Shown: piece by piece, positions 1 to 8,305 of the stretch | Layout: the number at the start of each line of letters is the position of its first letter | Numbering within the stretch: the stretch's first letter is position 1 | DNA from: Paracoccus sp. (in: a-proteobacteria) | Lineage (GTDB): Bacteria; Pseudomonadota; Alphaproteobacteria; Rhodobacterales; Rhodobacteraceae | NCBI RefSeq assembly: GCF_030538695.1 | Contig: NZ_JAUNTN010000003.1 | Location: 100,774 to 164,773, forward strand | Direction: 5' to 3' | DNA length: 64,000 bases | The notes under the pieces: generated by a model | The model's database searches: none | What the model was told of the DNA's origin: nothing | Seen by the model: the letters and a program-made list of their open reading frames with translations, nothing else | Program-made: the position numbers and the translations under genes

Positions 1-43
1 AATCGCGGGTCAGGCCGGAAATGCGGATGATCGGTTCAGCCAT
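1..43 (-). CDS. MacB-like ABC transporter ATP-binding protein, N-terminal 14 codons only
   Basis: Only the start is in the window. The reverse strand reads ATG at 43-41 and gives MAEPIIRISGLTRD, the usual opening of a LolD/MacB-type ABC ATPase. It lies 11 bases downstream of the MacA-like adaptor on the same strand, the standard macA-macB order, with a purine-rich GAGGGAG stretch before the ATG. By family knowledge MacB is an inner-membrane ATPase-permease that works with MacA and an outer-membrane channel. Function rests mainly on the neighbour, since no Walker motif is visible. Confidence 0.6.
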   Translation of the reverse strand, partial: MAEPIIRISGLTRD

Positions 44-54
44 GATCCGCTCCC

Positions 55-1257
55 TCAGCGGCCCATGGGCGGGCCGCCCATCATGCCCTGCGCCCGGCGG
101 GCGGTGGCGGAATTGATGGCTGTGCCGTCGGCTTCGCCGGTGATGACCTGTTCGCCTTCGCGCAGGCCCTCGGTGATTTCCACGATCACCTTGTCATTCA
201 GCCCGGTGGTGACATTGCGGGTTTCCGGCTGCCCATCCACCAGCACCCGCACCTGATAGCTGCCGTCCGGGTTACGGCGGCCCAGCGCGGTGGCGGGGAT
301 GGTCAGCACATCCGCCGCCTGTCCCTGAACGATGGTGACTTCGGCGGTCATATAGGTGCGCAGGTGGCCGTCGGCATTATCCACCGGGATTTCCCCGATG
401 TAATAGACGGCGGAATCCGACCCTGTATCAGTGTTGCTGGAATTGATTGCGCTGTCATTGATGATGCTGCGCGGTGCGGGGGCAATGCTTTCCAGCACGC
501 CTTCATATTGCCGCGCATTGTCCCCCAGCAGGGAAAAGCGCACCTGCTGTCCGATGCTGATGCGGGCGATGTCGGCTTCGGAGATTTCGGCCTGAACGGT
601 CATCTTATCCAGCTGCCCAAGCACCACGATGGTGGGCGAGGATTGCACCGCGTTCACCGTCTGCCCGGCCTGCGCGACCACCGCCAGCACGGTGCCGTCA
701 GCAGGGGCAGTCACGCGGGTATAGTCAAGATTGGCCTGTGCATTGCTGATCGAGACCTCGGCCGAGATGATCTGCGCATCCAGTGCGGCAATCTGGGCCT
801 TGGCGGCCTCGACGGCCTCCTCGGCGCTGTCGTAATCGCTGCGGGCGACGGTCTGGTTGCGGACAAGCTGTTGCTGCCGGGACAGGGTTTTTTCTGCCAG
901 CGACAGGCTGGCCTGTCGTTCAAGGCGCTGCGCCTGAAGTTGTGCCAGCGTGGCTTCGGCGGTGCGCAGGGCGTTTTCCTGATTGACGGAATCAATCTCG
1001 GCAATCAGATCGCCCGCCACCACCCGGTCGCCAAGTCCAACCGCCAGCCGGATGATCCGCCCCGATGCCTGCGCCCCCACGGCGACCAGATTGGTCGGTT
1101 TGACCGTGCCTTCGGCGGCAACGGTCACTTCCACGGTGCCGCGACTGACTGGCGCGGTCAGATAAGTGGTGCTGGCCGGTTGCTGGCCCTGCCACCACCA
1201 CCAGCCTGCAACAGCGGCCAGCACAAGCAAAAGCAAAAGGATAATCTTGCGGCGCAT
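55..1257 (-). CDS. macA: MacA-like efflux periplasmic adaptor subunit
   Basis: A 400-residue membrane-fusion protein. A single N-terminal membrane anchor of leucines, valines and four tryptophans spans about residues 3-23. A barrel-sandwich (lipoyl/HlyD) segment with GRIIRLAVGLGDRVVAGD lies near residues 65-85, a long alanine/glutamine-rich coiled-coil hairpin runs about 90-185, then the second lipoyl half (VTAPADGTVL) and beta-barrel domains. The Gly/Met/Pro-rich tail resembles MacA C-termini. The ATG at 1257 is preferred over an in-frame TTG 36 bases upstream because AAAGA precedes it and the arginines before the membrane helix then form a normal positive cap. It is followed by a MacB-like ATPase, so it probably belongs to a tripartite ABC efflux pump for macrolide-like, peptide or siderophore substrates. 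Substrate unknown. Confidence 0.85.
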   Translation of the reverse strand: MRRKIILLLLLVLAAVAGWWWWQGQQPASTTYLTAPVSRGTVEVTVAAEGTVKPTNLVAVGAQASGRIIRLAVGLGDRVVAGDLIAEIDSVNQENALRTAEATLAQLQAQRLERQASLSLAEKTLSRQQQLVRNQTVARSDYDSAEEAVEAAKAQIAALDAQIISAEVSISNAQANLDYTRVTAPADGTVLAVVAQAGQTVNAVQSSPTIVVLGQLDKMTVQAEISEADIARISIGQQVRFSLLGDNARQYEGVLESIAPAPRSIINDSAINSSNTDTGSDSAVYYIGEIPVDNADGHLRTYMTAEVTIVQGQAADVLTIPATALGRRNPDGSYQVRVLVDGQPETRNVTTGLNDKVIVEITEGLREGEQVITGEADGTAINSATARRAQGMMGGPPMGR

Positions 1258-1360
1258 GGGCGTTCTTTCGGGATCGTTCCGGTTGTGGGACAAAGGCGTC
1301 CAGATTGCCGCCTATAGCCCGAAGAACCGAAATGAAAGCCAAACGGTTTCCATCTGGGGC

Positions 1361-1401
1361 AGGAAAAAGGAAAAACGCGCCGGGGATGAACCGGCGCGTT
1401 T
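1361..1401 (-). terminator. Rho-independent terminator after the phytase-like gene
   Basis: An 11-bp perfect stem (1373-1383 with 1391-1401, AAACGCGCCGG / CCGGCGCGTTT) encloses a 7-base loop. On the minus strand it is followed by a run of T residues at 1372-1364. It lies 18 bases past the stop of the gene ending at 1419, so that gene is probably transcribed separately from macA. Confidence 0.85.
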
Positions 1402-1418
1402 CGGGAATGTCAGCCAGC

Positions 1419-3560
1419 TTACAGCTTGAAGGACCAAAACATCGTCTCGCCCGAGCTGTCATCCACACCGTCATTGTCGGTCACGACATAGGCGGTTCCG
1501 TCCGGGGTGATGGCCAGACCTTCGACCTTATCCAGCACATAGCCGCCGGTGGATTTCAGGTCCGGGATCAGGTCGCGCACGGTTTCCTTTGCCACCAGCG
1601 GCAGGTCGCCGTCCAGCGGGGCAGGGATCAGACCGTCCAGCGATACGCGGGTGATGGCCTTCAGCACGGCCTTGTCACCGATCTGGTTGTCGCGCTCGAT
1701 CAGATACAGATAGCCGTCATGGGCGGTGATTTCGGACAGGCCGACCCAGCCTTCGCCGCTGTCCAGCGGATAGCGCACCCCGGCCCATTCGCCCGTCGCC
1801 GGGTCCAGTTGCAGCAGTTTGGTCTGACCCTTGGCGTCGTCTTTCCAGTCGCGCTGAACCGCCAGCCACAGCTTGCCGTCCACCAGCGTGATACCTTCCA
1901 GCCCGAAGCGGGTGGCGTTGGCGATCAGGCTGTCGGGCAGGGCGATTTCCTGCTGGATCGCGCCCGAGGCATCAACATGCAGCACAAGATTCGGGATTTC
2001 CTTTTCCGGGTTGCCCTCGGAGGCCAGCCAGAAGCCGCCTTGTCCGTCGCTGGTGATGCCTTCCAGATCCAGCTTTTCAGCGGGTTTGCCGTCGCGGGTG
2101 ACGATCACCCGGCCGGTGATCTGCGCCGGGGTCTGGCTGGCGTCGATGGTGAAAATCGCGGGTGCGGCGGCGTAATAGCTGTCGCTGACCGCATAAAGCC
2201 GGGTTGCGTCCGCCGGGTCAGTGGCCAGTCCGGACAGCGCGCCCCATGGCGTCAGATCAGTTGCCTCAATGGACGGATAAGCCGGGGCAGCCTCGCTGCG
2301 CTCATAGATCATCACATGGGCACGGGCGGCGCCGTCATCGCCAAGATCCGCCTCATTCGCGCTGGCGAACAGGTTGCGGCCCGGAATGGCGACCATGCCT
2401 TCGGGGCTGATCCCCGAGGGCAGGGCTTGCAGCGGGGTCAGGCTGCCGTCGGCGGCAACGGCATAGACAAAGATCACGCTGCCGCGCTCGGATGCGACGA
2501 ACAGGTATTTCTGGCCGTCATATTCCGCAACCAGCACCGATTCCGGCTCACCGCCCTTTTTGTCGGAGCGTTTGTCCGGGTAGTGACCCAGCCGCATCAG
2601 CCAATGTTCCAGTTCCGCGCCGGAATCATGGACCACATTGCCCTCACGGTCCCAGACGCTGAAGCCACGGCTGCCGCCCTTCCAGTCGCCTTCGTTCGCG
2701 GCCACCAGCAGGTCATCGGTCAGCCAGCCGATTGCATCGGGTTCGCGCGGAATATTGGTCAGGCTTTCGGTCGGGGTGATCTGGCCGTCGCGCTTGGTGT
2801 CGATCTGGTCCAGATCGACGCTGCCCGCGTTGAAATGGCTGCTGACCTGACCATCTGCGCCGATAATCACGATATGGTTGTTTTCCTGCAACGTGACCGC
2901 CAGATCGCCGCGGCTGTTAAAGGCCAGAAACTCGGGTTCCGGGTCTTCGCCGCCAACGTCGGCCAGCCCGGTCACGTCGATCTTGCGCAGGTTCGCGCAA
3001 TCTGCCTGACCATCGACGACCGGGATCGTCACCACGAAACCGGCGGGCATCTGCGGCAGCCCGCCATCGCCTGCGTCCTCGTCGCGCTCATTCTCGATCG
3101 CCACCGCCAGCAGGGTGCCTTCGGCGTTGCGGGCCACCGAATCGGGCTGGCCGCCAAGGTCACAGCTTGCCGTGATGGTTTGGTCCGCGATGTTCACGCT
3201 GCGCAGCGCGCCCGACGGGTTGGCGTAGGATTCCGAGGTGTTTACTCCGACAAAGGCCATGCCACCAATGACCACGGTGGTGGTCGGTTCGCCGTCCACG
3301 TTGATATTGCCCAGCGGCTTGGGCGCGCGCGGGTCGGTGATGTCGATCAGACCGATGACACCCAGCGGGCTGTCGGAATAGATCAGCGTGTTGCCATCCT
3401 CGGTCGCGGTGATGATCTCGGCCGAGGTCTCGCGGGTCTGATCCTCGCCCGCCGCCATATTGGCGATGGTGGGAAAGCTGGAAATACGGTTGAACACCGG
3501 CTCGGCCACGGCGGGGGCGGCGGCAAGGGCAAGCACGGAACAAAGGGTCAGGCGAAGCAT
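1419..3560 (-). CDS. Secreted esterase-like/phytase-like beta-propeller protein
   Basis: 713 residues with a Sec signal peptide (MLRLTLCSVLALAAAPAVA, cleavage after about residue 19). The N-terminal half has repeated short beta-strand segments rich in DG, NG and GG turns, like YncE-type propeller repeats. The C-terminal half (about 390-705) matches the esterase-like-activity-of-phytase domain: LEGITSDGQGGFWLASEGNP, FGLEGITLVDGKLWLAVQRDW and VEGLAITPDGTAYVVTDNDG are the repeated core motifs. Family knowledge points to a periplasmic or extracellular phosphoester/ester hydrolase, often acidic (many Asp/Glu here) and calcium-binding. It stands alone between its terminator and a short upstream region carrying three 11-bp-spaced TGTCAT-like repeats, suggesting phosphate-limitation control. 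The exact substrate is unknown. Confidence 0.75.
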   Translation of the reverse strand: MLRLTLCSVLALAAAPAVAEPVFNRISSFPTIANMAAGEDQTRETSAEIITATEDGNTLIYSDSPLGVIGLIDITDPRAPKPLGNINVDGEPTTTVVIGGMAFVGVNTSESYANPSGALRSVNIADQTITASCDLGGQPDSVARNAEGTLLAVAIENERDEDAGDGGLPQMPAGFVVTIPVVDGQADCANLRKIDVTGLADVGGEDPEPEFLAFNSRGDLAVTLQENNHIVIIGADGQVSSHFNAGSVDLDQIDTKRDGQITPTESLTNIPREPDAIGWLTDDLLVAANEGDWKGGSRGFSVWDREGNVVHDSGAELEHWLMRLGHYPDKRSDKKGGEPESVLVAEYDGQKYLFVASERGSVIFVYAVAADGSLTPLQALPSGISPEGMVAIPGRNLFASANEADLGDDGAARAHVMIYERSEAAPAYPSIEATDLTPWGALSGLATDPADATRLYAVSDSYYAAAPAIFTIDASQTPAQITGRVIVTRDGKPAEKLDLEGITSDGQGGFWLASEGNPEKEIPNLVLHVDASGAIQQEIALPDSLIANATRFGLEGITLVDGKLWLAVQRDWKDDAKGQTKLLQLDPATGEWAGVRYPLDSGEGWVGLSEITAHDGYLYLIERDNQIGDKAVLKAITRVSLDGLIPAPLDGDLPLVAKETVRDLIPDLKSTGGYVLDKVEGLAITPDGTAYVVTDNDGVDDSSGETMFWSFKL

Positions 3561-3604
3561 CGGAAATCCTCATTGCGATAGCAGAGGGTTTCTGATGCGG
3601 CGAT

Positions 3605-3632
3605 GTAACGGCACCGTGACCGCAGTATGACA
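3605..3632 (-). promoter_or_regulatory. Candidate PHO box upstream of the phytase-like gene
   Basis: On the minus strand TGTCAT (3632-3627), GGTCAC (3621-3616) and CGTTAC (3610-3605) repeat with exact 11-bp spacing, the periodicity of PhoB binding sites. The array ends about 45 bases before the start codon at 3560. The third copy is degenerate, so this is inference. Confidence 0.45.
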
Positions 3633-3682
3633 TTTTTGTGGCAGATCAGCGCCTGTGTGCAAGGTGCTGATCTGGCTGCGAT

Positions 3683-4954
3683 TTATCCGCGAGCGGCGCG
3701 GATTGCATCGTCCAGAATGTCCAGCGCCTCGTCAAAGGTCGCGTCCTCGATGGTCAGCGGCGCAAGGAAGCGGATGACATTGCCATGCACCCCGCAGGAC
3801 AGCAGGATCAGCCCGCGCTCCAGCGCCTCGGCCCGGATGCGGTTGACCAGATCGGGCAGGGGCGTGCCGTCGCCATCGCGGAACTCGGTAGCCGTCATAA
3901 AACCGGGGCCGCGGATGTCCACGATCTCGGGGGCCTCATTGCCCAGTGCTTTCAGCCGGGCTGTCAGGCGTTCGCCAAGCGCATTTGCGCGGCTGCACAG
4001 GTCGCGGGCCTCGATCTCCTCAAGCACGGCCAGCGCGGCAGCAATGGCCAGCGGGTTGCCGGCATAAGTGCCGCCAAGCCCGCCGGGCTGCGGCGCATCC
4101 ATCACCTCGGCCCGGCCGGTCACGGCGGACAGCGGAAAGCCCCCGGCCAGCGATTTCGCCATGGTCATCAGGTCAGGCACCACGTCGTAATGATCCATGG
4201 CGAACAACTTGCCGGTGCGGGCAAAGCCGGTCTGCACCTCGTCCGCGATCAGCAGGATGCTATGCGCATCGCAGACCTGCCGCAGCCCGCGCATCAGATC
4301 GGCAGGCGCAGGGTTAAAGCCGCCTTCACCCTGCACGGGTTCGATGATGATGGCCGCGACGCGGGCCGGGTCCACATCGGATTTCAGCAGCCGGTTCAGC
4401 GCCTCCAGTGAATCGGCGGTGGTGACGCCTTCCATCGCTGAGGGGAACGGAATGTGCCACACATCCGCAGGCAGCGCCCCGAACCCGGCCTTATAGGGGA
4501 AAACCTTGCCGGTCAGCGCCATGCCCATGAAGGTGCGCCCGTGGAAGCCGCCGGAAAAGGCAATCACCGCATCGCGGCGGGTATAAGCGCGGGCGATCTT
4601 GACCGCGTTTTCCACGGCTTCGGCCCCGGTGGTGGCGAACAGGGTTTTCTTGGGGAAGCGACCCGGCGTCAGCGCATTCAGCTTTTCCGCCAGCAGCACA
4701 TAAGATTCATAGGGAACGACCTGATGGCAGGTGTGGGTCAGGCTGTCCAACTGTGCCTGAACGGCGGCCATCACGCGCGGATTGCGGTGGCCGGTGTTCA
4801 GCACCGCAATGCCGCCTGCAAAGTCGATATAGCGCCGCCCGTCAGCGTCCCAAAGCTCGGCATTTTCTGCGCGGGTGGCAAAGATCGGTGTGGCAAAGCC
4901 AACCCCGCCCGCAATAGCGGCAGAGCGGCGGGCAAGAAGCGCGGCGTTGGACAT
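3683..4954 (-). CDS. gabT: 4-aminobutyrate--2-oxoglutarate aminotransferase
   Basis: 423 residues, full length for class III PLP aminotransferases of the GabT type. Visible landmarks are the TTGAEAVENAVKIAR cofactor phosphate-binding region (108-122), the FSGGFHGRT motif (133-141), EPVQGEGG with the glutamate that selects between GABA and glutamate (205-212), ADEVQTGFARTG with Asp238 and Gln241, and MAKSLAGGFPLS with the PLP Schiff-base lysine at 267. The enzyme moves the amino group of GABA to 2-oxoglutarate, giving succinate semialdehyde. No succinate semialdehyde dehydrogenase is adjacent. It is a single gene, divergent from the ureidoglycine aminohydrolase gene, and the 178-bp region between them carries two similar palindromes. 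Related omega-amino-acid substrates are possible. Confidence 0.9.
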   Translation of the reverse strand: MSNAALLARRSAAIAGGVGFATPIFATRAENAELWDADGRRYIDFAGGIAVLNTGHRNPRVMAAVQAQLDSLTHTCHQVVPYESYVLLAEKLNALTPGRFPKKTLFATTGAEAVENAVKIARAYTRRDAVIAFSGGFHGRTFMGMALTGKVFPYKAGFGALPADVWHIPFPSAMEGVTTADSLEALNRLLKSDVDPARVAAIIIEPVQGEGGFNPAPADLMRGLRQVCDAHSILLIADEVQTGFARTGKLFAMDHYDVVPDLMTMAKSLAGGFPLSAVTGRAEVMDAPQPGGLGGTYAGNPLAIAAALAVLEEIEARDLCSRANALGERLTARLKALGNEAPEIVDIRGPGFMTATEFRDGDGTPLPDLVNRIRAEALERGLILLSCGVHGNVIRFLAPLTIEDATFDEALDILDDAIRAARG

Positions 4955-5023
4955 GGAAAACCCCCTTTGGAACCTGTCGTCAGACTAGCTCAATAGCGGG
5001 GTGGATCAAGGGGACTCGCGGCG

Positions 5024-5071
5024 CTGCCCGGAAATCGGGCAGATTATGCGCCGACTGCCCGGTTGTGGGCA
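5024..5071. promoter_or_regulatory. Two tandem TGCCC palindromes in the gabT-allE divergent region
   Basis: CTGCCCG-GAAAT-CGGGCAG occupies 5024-5042 and TGCCC-GGTTGT-GGGCA occupies 5056-5071. Their centres are about 30.5 bp apart, close to three helical turns. Neither is followed by a T run, and they lie between two divergent start codons (4954 minus, 5133 plus), so operators for one dimeric regulator are more likely than terminators. The regulator is not identifiable here. Confidence 0.45.
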
Positions 5072-5132
5072 TTTCCCTTGCCTTTCCGTCGCTTGACGCT
5101 TTGATTAAAGACGCAGGACTCAAGGGGATACC

Positions 5133-5957
5133 ATGACCGACCGCCGCTATTACGCGCCCCAGGGCGGGTTGCCGCCACAAACGCAATTGCTGACTGACCG
5201 TGCGATGTTCACCGAGGCTTATGCGGTGATTCCGCGCGGCACTTTCAGCGATATTGTCACCAGCTATCTGCCGTTTTGGGACAAGGCGCGGTTCTGGGTC
5301 ATCGCCCGACCTATGACGGGTTTTGCCGAGACGTTCAGTCAGTATATCGCTGAACTGGCTCCCGGCGGCGGATCAGACCGGCCCGAAACCGAGGCCGGGG
5401 TTCAGGCGGTGTTGTTCGTGACCCAGGGCAGCCTGACCCTGGCGCTGGCGGGCCAGGTGCATCAGATGGTGCCGGGTGGCTATGCCTATCTGCCGCCGGA
5501 TGCAGTCTGGAGTCTGCGCAACAGCGGCGATACCCCGGCACAATTCCACTGGGTTCGCAAGCGGTATCAATTGGTTGACGGGCTGCCCGTTCCCGAAGCC
5601 TTTGTCACGAATGAGGCCGATGTCGCCCCGGTTCCAATGCCTGACACAAACGGCGCATGGGCCACCACTCGCTTTGTCGATCCCGCCGATCTGCGCCATG
5701 ATATGCATGTCAATATCGTGAGTTTTCAACCCGGTGGGGTGATCCCCTTTGCGGAAACGCATGTGATGGAACACGGCCTCTATGTGCTTGAAGGCAAAGC
5801 GGTTTATCGGCTGAATCAGGATTGGGTCGAGGTCGAGGCCGGTGATTTCATGTGGCTGCGCGCCTTTTGCCCGCAGGCTTGTTATGCCGGTGGGCCGGGA
5901 CCATTCCGCTATCTGCTGTATAAGGACGTAAACCGGCATATGCCGCTGAAACTGTGA
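5133..5957 (+). CDS. allE: (S)-ureidoglycine aminohydrolase
   Basis: 274-residue bicupin protein that closely fits AllE/YlbA. The second cupin carries the manganese-binding set seen in characterised enzymes: Glu208, His210 and His214 in PFAETHVMEHG, and Gln248 in FCPQACY. The first cupin (about 55-140) lacks a full metal site, as is usual. The enzyme releases ammonia from (S)-ureidoglycine to give (S)-ureidoglycolate in allantoin catabolism, in the cytoplasm. The start is supported by AAGGGG six bases upstream. The next gene, 31 bases on, encodes a purine-type permease, consistent with a purine/ureide utilisation unit. Allantoinase and allantoicase genes are not in the window. Confidence 0.9.
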   Translation: MTDRRYYAPQGGLPPQTQLLTDRAMFTEAYAVIPRGTFSDIVTSYLPFWDKARFWVIARPMTGFAETFSQYIAELAPGGGSDRPETEAGVQAVLFVTQGSLTLALAGQVHQMVPGGYAYLPPDAVWSLRNSGDTPAQFHWVRKRYQLVDGLPVPEAFVTNEADVAPVPMPDTNGAWATTRFVDPADLRHDMHVNIVSFQPGGVIPFAETHVMEHGLYVLEGKAVYRLNQDWVEVEAGDFMWLRAFCPQACYAGGPGPFRYLLYKDVNRHMPLKL

Positions 5958-5988
5958 AATAAAACAACAAAACCGACAGGGAAGTGAA

Positions 5989-7461
5989 ATGACAAAAACT
6001 GATGGCGTTGACGCCGTGCTGCCGCCCGGCCCGTTGTTCACGCTGGGGCTGCAGCATGTGCTGGTGATGTATGCGGGTGCGGTGGCGGTGCCGCTGATCG
6101 TTGGCCGGGCGCTGCAACTGGATGCGGAGCAGGTGGCGTTCCTGATCTCGGCGGATCTGTTTGTTTGCGGGATTGTCTCGATCATTCAGTCGCTTGGCGC
6201 AGGTCCGTGGTTCGGCATCCGGTTGCCGGTGATGATGGGCGTGACCTTTGCATCGGTCGGGCCGATGGTTGCCATCGCGCAGGCCAACCCCGGAACCGAA
6301 GGCGCGCGGCTGATCTTTGGCGCCATTATCGGCGCCGGGATTATCGGGATGCTGATTGCGCCGCTGATCGGGCGAATGTTGCGGTTTTTCCCGCCGGTGG
6401 TGACGGGGACGATCATTCTGGTGATTGGTGTGACCCTGATGCGCATTGGCATCAACTGGATTTTTGGGGTGCCGGTCGGCCCGACCGCGCCGAAACTGGT
6501 GGACCCCGCGCAGGCCGAGTGGCTGGTGCAGGTCACGGCCCTGCCCGGCGCACCCGAACGCCCCGCCGGTCTGGCGCTGGCCGCCAGCCAGCCGAACCCG
6601 GCCTATGCCGCGCCGGTCAATATCGCAATTTCGGCGGCAGTTCTGGCCGTGGTGCTGATGGTCGCCCGGTTCACCCGCGGCTTCTTTTCCAACATCGCGG
6701 TTCTGGTCGGGATTGTCGCGGGCTGCATGCTGGCCAGCGTGATGGGGCTGATGCCCTATGACAAAGTGGCCAAGGCCCCGCTGTTCGAGCTGATCCTGCC
6801 GTTTCATTTCGGGATGCCGATTTTCGACCCGGTGATGATCCTGACCATGGTGCTGGTGATGATTGTGGTGATGATCGAATCGACCGGCATGTTTCTGGCC
6901 TTGGGCGAGATGACCGGCCGCCGCATCACCCCGCAAATGCTGACCGCGGGCCTGCGCACCGATGGGCTTGGCACACTGATCGGCGGGGTGTTCAACACCT
7001 TTCCTTATACGTCGTTTTCACAAAACGTCGGGCTGGTTGGCGTGACCGGGGTGCGCTCGCGCTATGTCTGCGTGGCGGGCGGGGTGATTATGCTGGTGAT
7101 GGGGCTGATCCCGAAAATTGGCGCTTTGGTCGAATCCATTCCGACGGCGGTGCTTGGTGGTGCTGGCGTGGTGATGTTCGGCATGGTTGCCGCAACCGGC
7201 ATCCGCATCCTTTCGGCGGTGGATTTCAAGGTGAATCGCTATAATCTGTTCATCGTGGCGATCAGCCTTGGTATGGGGATGATCCCGCTGGTTGCGCCTG
7301 ATTTCCGCATGTGGATGCCCCACGCCATCCACCCGCTGATCGAATCGGGGATTCTTCTGGCCTCGGTTTCGGCGGTGGGGCTGAATGCGTTTTTCAACGG
7401 TGCGGCGGGCGATGCCAGCCAGTTGCGTGACGCTGCCATGAACAGCGACGGCGGGCATTGA
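5989..7461 (+). CDS. Nucleobase:cation symporter-2 family permease (xanthine/uric acid type)
   Basis: 490 residues with about 12-14 hydrophobic membrane segments. The family signature QNVGLVGVTG begins at Gln345 (QN-x-G-x4-T-G), and the TM3 region and long loop after TM5 (about 160-205) resemble UacT/PucJ/XanQ relatives. The glutamine before the asparagine favours xanthine or urate transporters over uracil carriers. It imports the purine base by proton or sodium symport. It directly follows allE, implying the pair supplies and degrades purine-derived nitrogen. The start is preceded by CAGGGAAG. Exact specificity cannot be read from sequence. Confidence 0.82.
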   Translation: MTKTDGVDAVLPPGPLFTLGLQHVLVMYAGAVAVPLIVGRALQLDAEQVAFLISADLFVCGIVSIIQSLGAGPWFGIRLPVMMGVTFASVGPMVAIAQANPGTEGARLIFGAIIGAGIIGMLIAPLIGRMLRFFPPVVTGTIILVIGVTLMRIGINWIFGVPVGPTAPKLVDPAQAEWLVQVTALPGAPERPAGLALAASQPNPAYAAPVNIAISAAVLAVVLMVARFTRGFFSNIAVLVGIVAGCMLASVMGLMPYDKVAKAPLFELILPFHFGMPIFDPVMILTMVLVMIVVMIESTGMFLALGEMTGRRITPQMLTAGLRTDGLGTLIGGVFNTFPYTSFSQNVGLVGVTGVRSRYVCVAGGVIMLVMGLIPKIGALVESIPTAVLGGAGVVMFGMVAATGIRILSAVDFKVNRYNLFIVAISLGMGMIPLVAPDFRMWMPHAIHPLIESGILLASVSAVGLNAFFNGAAGDASQLRDAAMNSDGGH

Positions 7462-7492
7462 CATGCAGGGCTGGGGGTCTATCTGACCCCCC

Positions 7493-8215
7493 ATGCCCGA
7501 GGATTTCATCGCCCATATCCCCAACGCCGCCCCCGTTCGCCAGATGTCGCTGACGCCGGAACTGGTGCGGCTGACCCTGCGGGATATGCCGGATTTGGGC
7601 GAAGAACCCGGATGGACACCGCTGTCTGATGACGAAACGAACGCGCTGGCCGCCCGTTTTGCGGCGGAATGTGACGGGCCGTTGTGGGTGTTCGCCTATG
7701 GCTCGCTGATCTGGAAGCCTGATTTCGATGCGGTGGACAGCCAGCGGGCCACGGCTTTTGGCTGGCATCGGTCCTTTTGTCTGAAAATGAACCGCTGGCG
7801 CGGCTCGCCTGAACAATATGGGCTGATGATGGCGCTGGAACGCGGCGGGCGCTGCGACGGGATGATCTATCGCACACCGGATGGGGATGCGGAAAACCAG
7901 TTGCGCCGGATGATTGCCCGTGAAATCGCTTATCACGAAAATATCCCGATGATCCGCTGGTCCTCTGTTCATACACCCGAAGGTCGTAAGCGGGCGCTGA
8001 TCTTCTGGGCCGGGCCAAAGGGTCCGCGCATTGCCAGCAAAATGCCGCTGCATCAGGTGGCGCATGTGCTGGCCCGCGCTTGCGGTCCGGTTGGCTCATG
8101 CGCGGAATATCTTTACAATACCGTGCTGCATTTAGCCGCTTACGGCATCCATGACCGCAACCTTTGGACATTGCAGGATCTGGTCGCGCAGGAAATCCGC
8201 CAGTTGCACGGCTGA
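7493..8215 (+). CDS. chaC: ChaC-type glutathione-specific gamma-glutamylcyclotransferase
   Basis: 240 residues. The hallmark VFAYGSLIWKPDF (about 69-81) is the YGSL pyroglutamate-binding loop, and EIAYHENIP carries the conserved glutamate region of the fold. GFPHRSF-like GWHRSFCLKMNRWRG and CAEYLYNTV are also ChaC family blocks. The enzyme cleaves glutathione (or other gamma-glutamyl peptides) to 5-oxoproline and cysteinylglycine in the cytoplasm. It starts 31 bases after the permease and ends before a bidirectional terminator, so it may be the last gene of the allE transcript. A link to the gamma-glutamyltransferase operon at 46584 is possible but only conceptual. Confidence 0.85.
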   Translation: MPEDFIAHIPNAAPVRQMSLTPELVRLTLRDMPDLGEEPGWTPLSDDETNALAARFAAECDGPLWVFAYGSLIWKPDFDAVDSQRATAFGWHRSFCLKMNRWRGSPEQYGLMMALERGGRCDGMIYRTPDGDAENQLRRMIAREIAYHENIPMIRWSSVHTPEGRKRALIFWAGPKGPRIASKMPLHQVAHVLARACGPVGSCAEYLYNTVLHLAAYGIHDRNLWTLQDLVAQEIRQLHG

Positions 8216-8252
8216 CCCGATCTTTTGTCCCCAAATATCCCCGCCGGAGGCA

Positions 8253-8279
8253 AAAAGCCCCGCCAAAGGCGGGGCTTTT
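8253..8279. terminator. Bidirectional rho-independent terminator
   Basis: A 12-bp perfect stem (8253-8264 with 8268-8279, AAAAGCCCCGCC / GGCGGGGCTTTT) with a 3-base loop sits between the convergent chaC (ends 8215) and PQQ dehydrogenase (ends 8306) genes. The A and T ends of the stem supply the T-tract in both directions. Confidence 0.9.
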
Positions 8280-8305
8280 CCAGTCATTGAACCAAAGGCG
8301 CAGAT

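Noticed and set aside
1258-1293. Upstream TTG start for the MacA-like protein
   Set aside because: It would add 12 polar residues before the membrane anchor and lacks a ribosome-binding site; the ATG at 1257 has one.
1305-3581. A 758-codon open frame on the plus strand opposite the phytase-like gene
   Set aside because: Its translation is rich in Arg, His, Gln and Gly with no recognisable domain, and the opposite strand encodes a coherent secreted protein. It is a by-product of high third-position GC.
5093-5121. TTGACG as a -35 box for allE
   Set aside because: No acceptable -10 hexamer is found 16-18 bases downstream before the ribosome-binding site, so a promoter was not called.
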